Assembly: GCA_029213065.1 (NCBI GenBank)
Contig: JARGPH010000025.1
Span: forward strand, 1 to 64,000
Source: Verrucomicrobiales bacterium
GTDB taxonomy: Bacteria; Verrucomicrobiota; Verrucomicrobiia; Verrucomicrobiales; DEV007
Length of the DNA: 64,000 nucleotides
Reading direction: 5' to 3'
The notes beneath the pieces were generated by a model. It was not told the origin of the DNA, did not search any database, and saw only the letters and a program-made list of their open reading frames with translations. This document shows positions 49,076-58,315 of this stretch, in pieces. How positions within the stretch are numbered: position 1 is the stretch's first letter; each line of letters starts with the position of its first letter. The position numbers and the translations under genes were made by a program.

Positions 49076-50762
49076 CTGACCTCTTGCGCGATCGGAAAAT
49101 CCCCAACCCTCCCGCGAGCAGCGCGATGAGCCCGAGCGCGATCGAAAAGACGTCGCCGTAGCGGGCGTAGAAAGTCACGGGGGGATTGAGATCGACGAGG
49201 ACATCGCCGGGGAGGCTTCCGCGAATGTAGGTCGATCCGGATTCTTCATCGCGGAGGATGCGGGGGTAGGGCGACATCGAAGTGCGGTCGTAGACGCTGC
49301 CTCTGTCGTCGATGAAAGCGCTCACTCCGGTGTTGGCGGCGCGGATGAGAGGGCGGCGCAACTCGATGCAGCGGAAGATCGCGTTGTTGAAATGCTGGGT
49401 CGGCTCGGCGCTGTCGTAGAACCAGCCGTCGTTGGTTACGTTCACCATGATCTGCGGCTCCGCCTTGATAAATTTCCTCGCGTGACGCGTCACGGTATCC
49501 TCGAAGCAAATCAGCGGGATCACCCCGATGTCGTGCCCGTCTTTTTCAATCGTTAGCGTTTCGTAGGATTCCCCGGGCGTGAAATCAGCGGAGATGATTC
49601 CCCCGGCGATCCACTCGAAAAGCGGGATGACTTTGCGGAAGGGGATGTATTCACCAAAGGGGATCAGGTGGACCTTTCTGTGCATTTGATAGGACTCCGT
49701 CGAGCCCTTCATCAGCGTGACCGTGTTGTAAATTTCGTCGCCTTCGAGGGTGCTGTCTTCGAGACCCGTGAGGAGGTAGAAATCCTCCCCTTTGAGGACG
49801 TGTTCGTTGAAATATTTCTGGACCCAGGGAAAGGCAAAATGTCCCGGCAACGCCGTTTCCGGCCAGAGCACGAGGTCGTGCGGGGAACTCTCGGTGAAGG
49901 TGCGGGTGAGGTCGCGGTAGTCGAAAATCACTTTCTGTCGCAGGCGGATGTCCTCGGACCATTTTTCCTCCAGCGGAATGTTCAGCTGCATGATGCGGGA
50001 CCGGAGCGTGACCGACTCTTCCGGCATCGCCCGCATCCGGTTCGAACCGTAGAGAAAAAGTCCGATGATGATGGATACACCGACTGCGAAATCAAAATGG
50101 GGGCGGAGGCGTTTGTGCTCCTTCGCTTCGTGGCCGAATCGGACAAAGGTGCAGTAAAGAATAATCCCCGAAAACATCATGATGAATCCGTAGCCGGTGA
50201 CGCCGATGGTGTCGGCGAATTGCACGAGGAGAAGCTGTTCTTTCAGGGCGACCCCGAGACCGTTCCAACCGAAGCCGGTGAAGAGGATGCCTCTAAGCCA
50301 TTCGAGTCCGCACCAGCAGGCCCCGTTGAGAAAGGCGATTTTGAGAACGTTGAAGGATTGTTCGAAGAGATCTTTTTTGTCCTTGTCAGGTTCTTTGATC
50401 TCCCATTTTCCAACCGTGATCGCAAAGATCCCGAAGACGCCGAAATAGAGAGCGAGGTAGAGCGTGATCGAAAGAAGCGCGAGGACGCCGGCCCAGATTG
50501 ACTCCGCGACGCGTGAGATTTCGGTGAACCAGTTGAGGCTGAGCACGAAAAAGCTCAGGCCCGAAAGGTAGGCGAGATAGAATCCGCGTTTCCATTCCGC
50601 TTTTTGTGTCGGGCGGGGGTTGGAAAACCATAGTGCGGTGAGGAGCGGGGCCTGCCAGATCCAGACGAGACTTCCGATGTCCCAATGCGGGTAGCAGAGC
50701 GCGAGAAGCACTCCGCTGAGGATCGCGGCCATTTCAGGCCAGTAGAGTTTAAGAAACCGCAT
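49068..50762 (-). CDS. lnt: Apolipoprotein N-acyltransferase
   Basis: 564 residues; about six N-terminal helices, then a nitrilase-type domain with the Glu-Lys-Cys triad: WPETALPGHF, IPFGEYIPFRKVIP region for Lys, and VIPLICFEDTV for Cys; NVTNDGWFYDSAEPTQHF and RAANTGVSAFIDDRG are the usual Lnt blocks. It adds the third acyl chain to lipoproteins at the inner membrane. Larger than the ~510-residue average because of an extended loop (about 140-165). ATG start; the stop overlaps the zincin gene by 8 bases. Confidence 0.93.
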   Translation of the reverse strand: MRFLKLYWPEMAAILSGVLLALCYPHWDIGSLVWIWQAPLLTALWFSNPRPTQKAEWKRGFYLAYLSGLSFFVLSLNWFTEISRVAESIWAGVLALLSITLYLALYFGVFGIFAITVGKWEIKEPDKDKKDLFEQSFNVLKIAFLNGACWCGLEWLRGILFTGFGWNGLGVALKEQLLLVQFADTIGVTGYGFIMMFSGIILYCTFVRFGHEAKEHKRLRPHFDFAVGVSIIIGLFLYGSNRMRAMPEESVTLRSRIMQLNIPLEEKWSEDIRLRQKVIFDYRDLTRTFTESSPHDLVLWPETALPGHFAFPWVQKYFNEHVLKGEDFYLLTGLEDSTLEGDEIYNTVTLMKGSTESYQMHRKVHLIPFGEYIPFRKVIPLFEWIAGGIISADFTPGESYETLTIEKDGHDIGVIPLICFEDTVTRHARKFIKAEPQIMVNVTNDGWFYDSAEPTQHFNNAIFRCIELRRPLIRAANTGVSAFIDDRGSVYDRTSMSPYPRILRDEESGSTYIRGSLPGDVLVDLNPPVTFYARYGDVFSIALGLIALLAGGLGIFRSRKRSAT

Positions 50763-50837
50763 ATCGCCTCAACGGAATCGCCTAAGGACACGAAGTCAAG
50801 GAGATGCGGGTGTCGCTCTGGCCGTTTAGAGATTTTC

Positions 50838-52406
50838 CTACGGCAGCCGCGCATCCAGTTCGTCGAGCTTGAAGCGCGTCGAAACGACGGAGTGTTTCTC
50901 GGGGCCGCCTTGGTATTTGATATAGGTGGTCGCGACGAAAGTCCCGTCAGGGAGGAGTTCGAATCCGGAATAGCCGGTGTCACGTCCTGCATAGCTGTGA
51001 AGAAGTTTGATGCGGTACTGGCCATCACGTCCGTTGAGGATGTCGTCAAAGGTGCCGACCCAGGCCACGAAATGGCCGGCGGTGGGATTGCGGATTTTTC
51101 CGTTCTCGAAATCGGTCGCGGTGTCACGCATCACGACAACGATGCGGCCGTCGGGCGCCCGTTTCACGGCAGGGCGATGTCCTGTCAGGGCGGCGGGGAG
51201 TTGCTTTGCTTCCGACCAGGTTTTGCCGCGGTCGAGGCTGACCGCGAACTGTCCGTAGTCGTTTTGGTTGACCCGCAGCAGCATGATGAGGGTGTCATCT
51301 TTATCCGAGGCGATCACGGCAGGTTGCGCCCAGTGCGAGAGGGTTTTGACGACGACGCGTTCGGGGCCCCAGGTGAGACCACCGTCGAGGGATTCGCTCT
51401 CCCAGACGCAGGCGCCTTTGCTCTCGTTGATTTTTGAATCGGGACCGCGTCGATCACACCACATCACGAGGCGTTTGCCCTCGTCGAAGCTCATGATCGT
51501 TTTGGGAGCGCACTCAGCTTTCAGTCCGGTCTCGGCCATTGCGGTCCAGGTTTTGCCTTCGTCCTCCGAGTAGCTCTGACGAAGTCGTCCCGGAAAATCC
51601 TGTCCTGCAAAAACGAAGAGCCGGGCAACGCCATCCGGATCGACGAGGCGGTGGATCGTCGGTGTTGTCTGGGTTTGTTCCTCCCAGCTGGGGTGAGAGG
51701 GGAGGAGGCCGGACCAGGTTTTCCCGCCGTCTTCGCTTTTGGCGAGGGGTCCGAGATGGCCGGCGTGGTTGATCACCCAGGTCGCCCAGATTGTCTTGCC
51801 GTCGGGCATGAGAACGGTATCGACGTGGCCCTGATAGGTTTCTTTGGTTCCGCGGGCAACGATGGAGTGCCGCTCCGTTTCGCCCGAGATGTCGATTGTC
51901 GGGATTGGGAGAAAGGGATTGTCAGGGTCTTCTTTGACGATGGGCAGAGGCGCGTCGCTCCAGAGGGCGATGCCGTAATAGCCGAAGTCGACGACATCTC
52001 CGGCGACAACCTTCTTTTGAAGAATGTTACAGGAGTTTCCTATCCTCTCCGCGTTGATTCGGTAGGGATGGAAGGGCGGTAGATCGACTCTTTCGAACCC
52101 GTGGAAGAAAGTCAGTTTGTGTTCCTGATTGAACTTTTGATCCTCGGGAGTGAGCACGACAACGTAGCCGGGGCGAAGCACCTCGAGCTTGGTCTTGCCG
52201 ATCGATGAACGGTGGAAAACGCGATGACTGGCAAAGTCCTCCGGCCATTCCGTGAAGGTGTAATCCCGATCCGACCAGACAGCGGTGCCCCGGGAAACCT
52301 CGGCGACCTCACCGTCGTCGAGCGGTTTGATAGGATCGTCTTCGGCGGCGAAGGTCAATGTTCCTGCTAATGTTATGCAGGCGAATAAGGTAGTCAGTGC
52401 TTTCAT
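50838..52406 (-). CDS. Secreted sialidase-like BNR protein
   Basis: 522 residues with signal peptide MKALTTLFACITLAGTLTFA. Asp boxes such as SEDGGKTW, SEDEGKTW, SLDGGLTW and SLDRGKTW define a six-bladed propeller; MWCDRRG and RHSIVARGTKETYQGHVDT lie between. Sialidase family GH33-like or the related BNR-repeat group. It is last in a same-strand series with DUF1552, DUF1592, anti-sigma and sigma genes, so ECF control is plausible. Catalytic residues not verified. Confidence 0.8.
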   Translation of the reverse strand: MKALTTLFACITLAGTLTFAAEDDPIKPLDDGEVAEVSRGTAVWSDRDYTFTEWPEDFASHRVFHRSSIGKTKLEVLRPGYVVVLTPEDQKFNQEHKLTFFHGFERVDLPPFHPYRINAERIGNSCNILQKKVVAGDVVDFGYYGIALWSDAPLPIVKEDPDNPFLPIPTIDISGETERHSIVARGTKETYQGHVDTVLMPDGKTIWATWVINHAGHLGPLAKSEDGGKTWSGLLPSHPSWEEQTQTTPTIHRLVDPDGVARLFVFAGQDFPGRLRQSYSEDEGKTWTAMAETGLKAECAPKTIMSFDEGKRLVMWCDRRGPDSKINESKGACVWESESLDGGLTWGPERVVVKTLSHWAQPAVIASDKDDTLIMLLRVNQNDYGQFAVSLDRGKTWSEAKQLPAALTGHRPAVKRAPDGRIVVVMRDTATDFENGKIRNPTAGHFVAWVGTFDDILNGRDGQYRIKLLHSYAGRDTGYSGFELLPDGTFVATTYIKYQGGPEKHSVVSTRFKLDELDARLP

Positions 52407-52421
52407 CGCGACGGGATGTGC

Positions 52422-53708
52422 CTAAGCGATGATCTCTTTGAGCAAGCCGCTGCTGTCCCCGTGGCGTTCCGCTTTAACGCCGACGCCGTGAAGCATCGAA
52501 AGCCACGCGTTGCAGAGAGGGGTGTCCTTCGGCGCGACGATGTTTTCACCCAGCTTGAGTCCCGCGCCGCCGCCGGTCAAAATGGTGGGGCAGTTGTTCA
52601 GCTCGTGGCCGGTTCGGATGTTGCTGCCGTAAGCGAGGGCGACATGATCGAAGAGGCTCGAGCCGTCGGCTTCTTTGGTTTCCTTGAGGCTGTCAATGAG
52701 GCCGGCGAGGAGTGCACTCTGAGTTTGGTCGCGCTTCTCGGAGGCAGCGAGCTTTTCCCCTTTGGTGGTAATGTAGTGGCTCATGTCGTGGGGATGCACT
52801 TTGATGCCGATACTGGTGAGAAGGGTTTCGACGGGCTGGCGATAGGTCAAAACGCGGGTGCTGTCGGTTTTCATTGCTGCAATCATGAGGTCATACATGA
52901 TCTCGATTTCCTTCTTCCCCGAGAGTCCTTCGCCCGGCTGCGGCATCGTCGTTTCAGGACGGGGAACGCCCATCCACTGCTCGTCTTTGCTGATTTGAGT
53001 TTCGATGTCGCGAATGCTCTGGAAATACTCGTCGAGTTTTGAAGTGTCGTTTTTGCTCAAGCCGCGCTGCATCTCGCGGGCATTTTCCAGCCCCGTATCG
53101 AGAACGCTGCGACGCTCCGCGAGTCGTGCCTTCTGCACTTCGATGGGAGTGGTGTCTTTGGAAAAAAGCCGGTGATAGGCGGCGAGCGGTCCGTCGAGAC
53201 CGGCCATGGGTTTGCCGCTGACATCCCAGGCAAGCGAGAGCCCTTCGCCGTGTCCGGAATTGGTTCGTCCCTTGACGTCATTCAGTTCCAGCGAAGAAAA
53301 ACGGGTGTGAATTCCAAACTCCGCCGCAGCGACCTGATCGGCGGTGATGCTGTTGTGCATGCTCTGTCCAGCCTGGGCGTAGCGGTTTGCACCGGACAAC
53401 CACCAGGTGCTGCCGGCGTGGCCTTCGCTGGAATACTGGTTCCACAATCCCTGAACGACCGAGAAATCCTTCTTGTGTCGTTCGAGCGGTTTTAAGCCGG
53501 AGGGAAGTTCGTAATCCGGTCCCGGTGTTTTGATGTCAGGATACCAGGTCTCGTCGGTGACGCCCCAGCCGAAGCCGAGGAAAATAATGCGCTTTGGCGG
53601 GGTGACGGCTTTGGCGGCGGAAGCGTAGCGTCTGAATCCGAGTGATTCCAGCGCGGGCAGCGCGATCAGCGCGGTGCTGGATTGTAGAAAGTGGCGGCGT
53701 GATTTCAT
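52422..53708 (-). CDS. DUF1552 family protein, Tat signal
   Basis: 428 residues with a twin-arginine start (KSRRHFLQSSTALIALPALE). PPKRIIFLGFGWGVTDETWY, SSEGHAGSTWWLSGANR and SITADQVAAAEFGIHTRFSS are DUF1552 blocks. The family is almost always beside a DUF1592 protein, as here (19 bases apart). Function unknown; both probably act outside the inner membrane. It follows the DUF1592 gene in the same transcript and precedes the sialidase. Confidence 0.9.
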   Translation of the reverse strand: MKSRRHFLQSSTALIALPALESLGFRRYASAAKAVTPPKRIIFLGFGWGVTDETWYPDIKTPGPDYELPSGLKPLERHKKDFSVVQGLWNQYSSEGHAGSTWWLSGANRYAQAGQSMHNSITADQVAAAEFGIHTRFSSLELNDVKGRTNSGHGEGLSLAWDVSGKPMAGLDGPLAAYHRLFSKDTTPIEVQKARLAERRSVLDTGLENAREMQRGLSKNDTSKLDEYFQSIRDIETQISKDEQWMGVPRPETTMPQPGEGLSGKKEIEIMYDLMIAAMKTDSTRVLTYRQPVETLLTSIGIKVHPHDMSHYITTKGEKLAASEKRDQTQSALLAGLIDSLKETKEADGSSLFDHVALAYGSNIRTGHELNNCPTILTGGGAGLKLGENIVAPKDTPLCNAWLSMLHGVGVKAERHGDSSGLLKEIIA

Positions 53709-53726
53709 AAGGAAAACGGGTTCTGA

Positions 53727-56441
53727 TTACTTGGATTGAAATTCTTTGGAATGAACGATGGCGTGGACAAATGATCGCATCGCGAAATTTTCGGATTCCG
53801 CTTTTTCAACGATCTCCTCGATGAGGAATTCGTCACTGAAGCCAATGGGGCGTCCGAGCGCATACTCGCTCATCGCTTCGGTAAATCCGTGGGCGAAATC
53901 TGCTTTCCTTCCCGCGATGATATCCCGCAGTTCCAGATAGTCTTTGAATTCAGGTCCTTTGTAAAGCGCTCCGGCGGGATCGATCTGCCAGGTCTTTTGT
54001 TTGTCCTTCACCGGTTTTCCGTTGTCGTCTTTGACGATGAAGGTGTCTTCTGTCCGCCATGCCCCGACCGCGTCGAAGTTTTCCAATCCCAAACCAATCG
54101 GGTCGATCTTGCGGTGACAGCTCGCGCACTGCGCCTCCTCCTGGTGGGCGAGCAATCGCTCGTCGGTCGTGAGAACCTGACCGGCGAGGCGGGCGATTTG
54201 CGGAATGTTAGCCGGGGCCGGTGGAGGAGGATCGTTGAGCAATTTGCGCAGGACCCAGGTGCCGCGTTCGACCGGGTTGGTTTCGTCACCGTTGCCTCCC
54301 ATGAGACTGACCGCGGCCATTCCCAGCAAACCGCCACGAGGCGAACCTTCGGGAAGAGAGACCTTGCGAAACTCGCTGCCGGTGACGCCTTCGATTCCGT
54401 AATACTCCGCGAGAGTGGCGTCGAGAATCGCGTAGTCCGATTTCAGCAGGTTCGTGACGCTGTCATTTTCCCGCATCAAATGCTTCATCGTTTCGTAGAT
54501 CTCATCCCGCGCTGCCGCCTTGGTCGTGTTGTGAAAACGCGGATGCTTGACGACATCGACCTGAAAGAAATCGAGCCGGTCGAGCCCGAGCCACTGGTAG
54601 GTGAAGGAATGCACCAAATCTTCGGAGCGCGGATCGTCGAGGAGGCGGGTTGTTTCTTTGCGAAGCACTTCCGGTTTTGCCAATTCGCCACTCGCAGCGA
54701 GGGCGAGCAATGCCTCATCCGGCGGCGATCCCCAGATGAAATAGGAAAGTCGCGTCGCCAGTTCCTGCGGGCTGAGAGGTCGCGGTTTTGATTCCAGGTT
54801 CGGCTCGGCGAGGTAGAGAAACATCGGTGAAGACAGGACCACGGCGAGGGTGTCTTTGAGGGCGGTGGCGGGTTTCTCGCCGCTCTTGAGCCGTGTCTCA
54901 TATTTCCGCATGAGCCCGTCGAGGTATTTGGCTGAGGGTTCGCGTCCGCGGAACGCCCCCGTGGCGAAACGGTTCAAGGTTCCGCGCACTTTCTCCAATT
55001 CAGGGGCGGGTGATTTGTCATCGAGAGGCACATCGATCGCGGCGATCCCTTTGGGCAGGGGGCCATCGGATTCCGGAAGGCGTTCGATCTCGATGTAGTC
55101 GATCCAGAGGGCGAATTTCCTCCCGATCCCGTCGTTTTCCTCACGCCCCTTGTTCGCGAGGACGCGGGTTTGCAGGTAGTGATCAAAGACACCTTTTTCG
55201 CGGATGAACAAGGTTCGATCAAGGCGTTCTTTGTGGCCGCTCGTGAAGGTGAAGGGGATTTCAATGATCTCCGGCGCCTCCATCGTTCCGGTGACCTCAT
55301 ACGATTTTTTGGCCTGAGCATTTCGCGGGTTCACTCCGAACTCGATAAAGCGCCGGTCCGGACTTCCGTCGCCGGTTACGGCGGCACGAACGCGGATGAC
55401 GTAGTCTCCGATGGGCCAGCTCCACGGGAAGATGAAATCAAAGGTCGCGTTGTTGAGCACCGAGGGATGCTCATTCGACATCGCTAGATACATCCCGGTA
55501 TCAATCGCGGGCTGTTCCGCGTAGTAGTTGTGATAGGGCAGGTGGTAGGAGCGCAATGCCTGGTTGGCTTTGTCAGAGCTGTTTTCTTTGGACTCAAATC
55601 CGAATGATTCGGGTGAGGGCGCCCCGGGGATCTCAGCCCAGAAACGCCGGAAGATATTGTCATCTTTGGATTTCTTCCGGACTTCAGCGACGATCTCCGC
55701 GTTTTCCGGTTTCGCGGCGGCGGCCTCGACAGCGGCGGCCCATTTTGTGGCGCGCTCCTGCGCATCGGTCTGCCACGCGATGTGTTCGGCGACCTCTTCG
55801 GAAATGACTTCGCCCTCGAACCGCTCGATCCGTTTCTCTGTTGCCGCCTCTTCCGCAGCGGCGGCTAAATGCCATTCGAAGGCCTCATCGAGCGCTTTGC
55901 GTCCGAGATCCAGATACTGCTGGAACTGATTCGCCGAGATAAAAAGATTCGAGCCCACCGTGTCAAAATTACCCGAACCGGTGTCGGAGGGCAGCTCGCT
56001 CACATTGATTTCGACCCCGAGGAGTTCACGCAGGGTGTTGCTGTATTCGCGGCGGTTGAGACGTCGCATCGTGATGACTCCCTTTTGATCGCTCAGCTTC
56101 TTGCGCGTTGAGACCATCAGATTCGAGAGGTCATCGAGGAAATCGGTCTTCGCGTCGTTCGGGAGCGGTTCCTCGTCCTCGGGTGGCATCTCGCCGGAGT
56201 TGAGAGCGTCGAGCACTTTCTGCCAGCGCTCCGCCGACTCGATATCGGAGATCGTAAAGGGGAGGTCGTCGACGCGGAACTTGCCCTTTTTCTTGTCGGC
56301 ATTGTGGCACTGGTGGCAATGTTCTTTGAAGAGGGCGCGATGCTTCTCCGGCATTTCGGAGAGGGATTCTGCGTTCGCGGTGATGGCGAATGCACCGATG
56401 AGGATTACGGAAAACCGTTTTTTGAAAGTGGAAGCAGTCAT
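53727..56441 (-). CDS. DUF1587/DUF1592/DUF1588/DUF1585 cytochrome-like secreted protein
   Basis: 904 residues. Signal peptide, then a cytochrome-like segment HCHQCHNADKKKGKFRVDDL (CxxCH), DUF1587 (MRRLNRREYSNTLRELLGVE), DUF1595 (FATGAFRGREPS), DUF1592 (LATRLSYFIWGSPPDEAL), DUF1588 (EAQCASCHRKIDPIGLGLEN, second CxxCH) and DUF1585 (HGFTEAMSEYALGRPIG). Both CxxCH sites may bind heme. The middle also contains a long helical/beta insert (about 210-480) that is more variable than the flanking domains. Partner of the DUF1552 gene directly downstream. Confidence 0.9.
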   Translation of the reverse strand: MTASTFKKRFSVILIGAFAITANAESLSEMPEKHRALFKEHCHQCHNADKKKGKFRVDDLPFTISDIESAERWQKVLDALNSGEMPPEDEEPLPNDAKTDFLDDLSNLMVSTRKKLSDQKGVITMRRLNRREYSNTLRELLGVEINVSELPSDTGSGNFDTVGSNLFISANQFQQYLDLGRKALDEAFEWHLAAAAEEAATEKRIERFEGEVISEEVAEHIAWQTDAQERATKWAAAVEAAAAKPENAEIVAEVRKKSKDDNIFRRFWAEIPGAPSPESFGFESKENSSDKANQALRSYHLPYHNYYAEQPAIDTGMYLAMSNEHPSVLNNATFDFIFPWSWPIGDYVIRVRAAVTGDGSPDRRFIEFGVNPRNAQAKKSYEVTGTMEAPEIIEIPFTFTSGHKERLDRTLFIREKGVFDHYLQTRVLANKGREENDGIGRKFALWIDYIEIERLPESDGPLPKGIAAIDVPLDDKSPAPELEKVRGTLNRFATGAFRGREPSAKYLDGLMRKYETRLKSGEKPATALKDTLAVVLSSPMFLYLAEPNLESKPRPLSPQELATRLSYFIWGSPPDEALLALAASGELAKPEVLRKETTRLLDDPRSEDLVHSFTYQWLGLDRLDFFQVDVVKHPRFHNTTKAAARDEIYETMKHLMRENDSVTNLLKSDYAILDATLAEYYGIEGVTGSEFRKVSLPEGSPRGGLLGMAAVSLMGGNGDETNPVERGTWVLRKLLNDPPPPAPANIPQIARLAGQVLTTDERLLAHQEEAQCASCHRKIDPIGLGLENFDAVGAWRTEDTFIVKDDNGKPVKDKQKTWQIDPAGALYKGPEFKDYLELRDIIAGRKADFAHGFTEAMSEYALGRPIGFSDEFLIEEIVEKAESENFAMRSFVHAIVHSKEFQSK

Positions 56442-56462
56442 GCAACTGGAGGGAAACTGAAA

Positions 56463-57479
56463 TTAAAGATTCGAGGCGGTTCGGCGGAGGGTGACGCGGA
56501 TGTCGTCGACAAACTGTCCCGAAAACTCGACTGCGGGAGGTTCCTCCCCGCTGGATTGGATCGCATTGCGGTCACTGACTCGGATCCCCAGAACGAGAAA
56601 ACGCGCCTCAGAGGGAATCCGCAATTCGGAACTGCCTTTTTGCCATTCCTTCCCGTTTTCATCGAGAAAAATCCAGCGTTGCGCGGTGGCGAGGCTGTCC
56701 TCCATCAGCTTGTCGCGGGTCTCGAAGAGGTCTTTCCAGCCGCCGGGACTGGCGGGGATCTCCCTGAGTGAATAAATCGAAATGCCGCACTGATATCGGT
56801 TTGGATCTTGAAACGGGATCGACCGGAATCCCGCTTCGACGGAGACGACCGCGTCATTTTTGGCGAGGAGCGATTCAAAGGAGCGCAAATCCACGACCCG
56901 ATAGAGATCGCTGATATACCCCACCGGCTGCTTTTTCTCTTCGTGATCGGCTCGCTGGAACTGAAGCATCTTTTCGCCGTGAACCGGCTGAACTCCGCCC
57001 GTCCCGTTGACGACTTCGGTGAAATCACCACTCCACAATTCCAGTGCCGTGGGAACCCCGGTGACGAGAGGAGAAGGTCCCGACTCAAAACTCTCATGAA
57101 TCAATGTCAGGATTTTCTGACGCCCTGACTCGGAGGCGGCCCAGACCGCGGAGGTGCAGAAAACGCCGATTATCAGTCCCGCAGCAGCGGCGAAAAGAGG
57201 ACGGGCGAAAAGGCCGGAAACGATCGGTGTCACTTTGCGATCAGACAGGGTTGGATCGTCGACCAAAGAGAGTTGGGTCGATGACTCAACAGGGTTGGAT
57301 CGTGATACGGCAGGAAGTTCGGCGAGATCCCGCAGGCCTTCCTCCAGTGTCGCGAGGGCTCGAAACCTGGCGCGGGCTTCGGAGTCGTTTTCGAGGAGGC
57401 TATTCAGCTCTTCGAGATTCTCCGGTGAGATCCGTTCGTCGAGGTAGTCGCGGATGAGTTCGAGGTCGCGGTCGGTCAT
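56463..57479 (-). CDS. Anti-sigma factor, single-pass membrane
   Basis: 338 residues. N-terminal cytoplasmic part (DYLDERISPENLEELNSLLE) like the anti-sigma region of FecR-type proteins, one membrane helix (89-115, ARPLFAAAAGLIIGVFCTSA), and an extracytoplasmic beta-rich domain (about 140-330) not recognised. It overlaps the ECF sigma gene by 4 bases (ATGA) and so is translated with it, the typical sigma/anti-sigma pair. The sensor domain may detect a substrate of the downstream secreted enzymes (inference). Confidence 0.75.
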   Translation of the reverse strand: MTDRDLELIRDYLDERISPENLEELNSLLENDSEARARFRALATLEEGLRDLAELPAVSRSNPVESSTQLSLVDDPTLSDRKVTPIVSGLFARPLFAAAAGLIIGVFCTSAVWAASESGRQKILTLIHESFESGPSPLVTGVPTALELWSGDFTEVVNGTGGVQPVHGEKMLQFQRADHEEKKQPVGYISDLYRVVDLRSFESLLAKNDAVVSVEAGFRSIPFQDPNRYQCGISIYSLREIPASPGGWKDLFETRDKLMEDSLATAQRWIFLDENGKEWQKGSSELRIPSEARFLVLGIRVSDRNAIQSSGEEPPAVEFSGQFVDDIRVTLRRTASNL

Positions 57480-58027
57480 GAGAGTTCAGGGGATTGCTCC
57501 TTGTTCAGTTTTTCCTCAACGCACTGTTCGAGGGAGCGGCGTAGTCGCCAGAGTTGCTGGTAGAGATTGTTCGCTTTCTTCCCCGCCTCGGTGGCGAGTT
57601 GGTCAATCGTCGAGCCGGGTTCGTAAGCGGCGAGGACAAGCTGACGGCTCGCTTCGGGAAGTTTGTTGAGACATTGCTGGAGAAGTGTCAGTCGCTTCTC
57701 ATTCGTCTCCGTTTCCCCGAGCGATTCTTCGAGGAGGAGATCGAACACCTTTTCATTCAAAACGAGACGGTCTCTCGCGTGCGATCGCCGAAAGGTCAGA
57801 ATCTGGTAGCGGGCGATGACGCAGGCCCAGCGGGGAAATTCCTCGATGTTCTCGAGCTGGTCGAACTTTTTCCAGGCGACGAGTGAGACTTCCTGCATGA
57901 TTTCATCGACGTCCTCCGGCCGCAAAATGCCGCTCCCGCGAATGTAGGCGCGAACGATGCGCTCATACTTCGTCAGCGCCCTCACAAAGGGCTCATGGAA
58001 GTTGGAATCTGTGGGGTTTTCCGACAT
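57476..58027 (-). CDS. ECF sigma factor
   Basis: 183 residues. Region 2 RPEDVDEIMQEVSLVAWKKF with IARYQILTFRRSH and region 4 LNKLPEASRQLVLAAYEPGS with YQQLWRLRRSLEQCV identify an ECF sigma of the Planctomycetota/Verrucomicrobiota group often found beside FecR-type anti-sigma genes. ATG start. The order sigma, anti-sigma, DUF1592, DUF1552, sialidase, all on the minus strand with short gaps, suggests one regulon that activates its own promoter. Promoter upstream (58028-58100) not identified. Confidence 0.9.
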   Translation of the reverse strand: MSENPTDSNFHEPFVRALTKYERIVRAYIRGSGILRPEDVDEIMQEVSLVAWKKFDQLENIEEFPRWACVIARYQILTFRRSHARDRLVLNEKVFDLLLEESLGETETNEKRLTLLQQCLNKLPEASRQLVLAAYEPGSTIDQLATEAGKKANNLYQQLWRLRRSLEQCVEEKLNKEQSPELS

Positions 58028-58315
58028 GAAGGTGGCAATGACTGCCGGTGTCTTAATTCTCTTATGAAATTATCTGATCTTTTTTCATGAAGCAGATCAG
58101 GATCCCGCAGTGAGAGGGCTTCCGGCCGGCTCGTATTCTCCTATCCTGATTCGATTTGCGGCGCGGGGCGATGTATTTTGATGGCGTTTATTCGTTAGGT
58201 GGCGGCGCCGGTCCGTAGCTTCGCGAGCACCGGTTTCAGCAGATTACCCTTTAATAGATGAGACGGTTGCTTTTCATCGCGGGGGATGCGGTTACAGTCG
58301 GACGACGAAATCCCC
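58028..58315. other. Intergenic region before the helicase gene
   Basis: 288 bases between divergent genes. It holds GTAGCTTCGCGAGCACCGG (58215-58233), which resembles the REP words of this window only weakly, and no gene. A promoter for the sigma operon should lie near 58030-58100. Confidence 0.35.
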
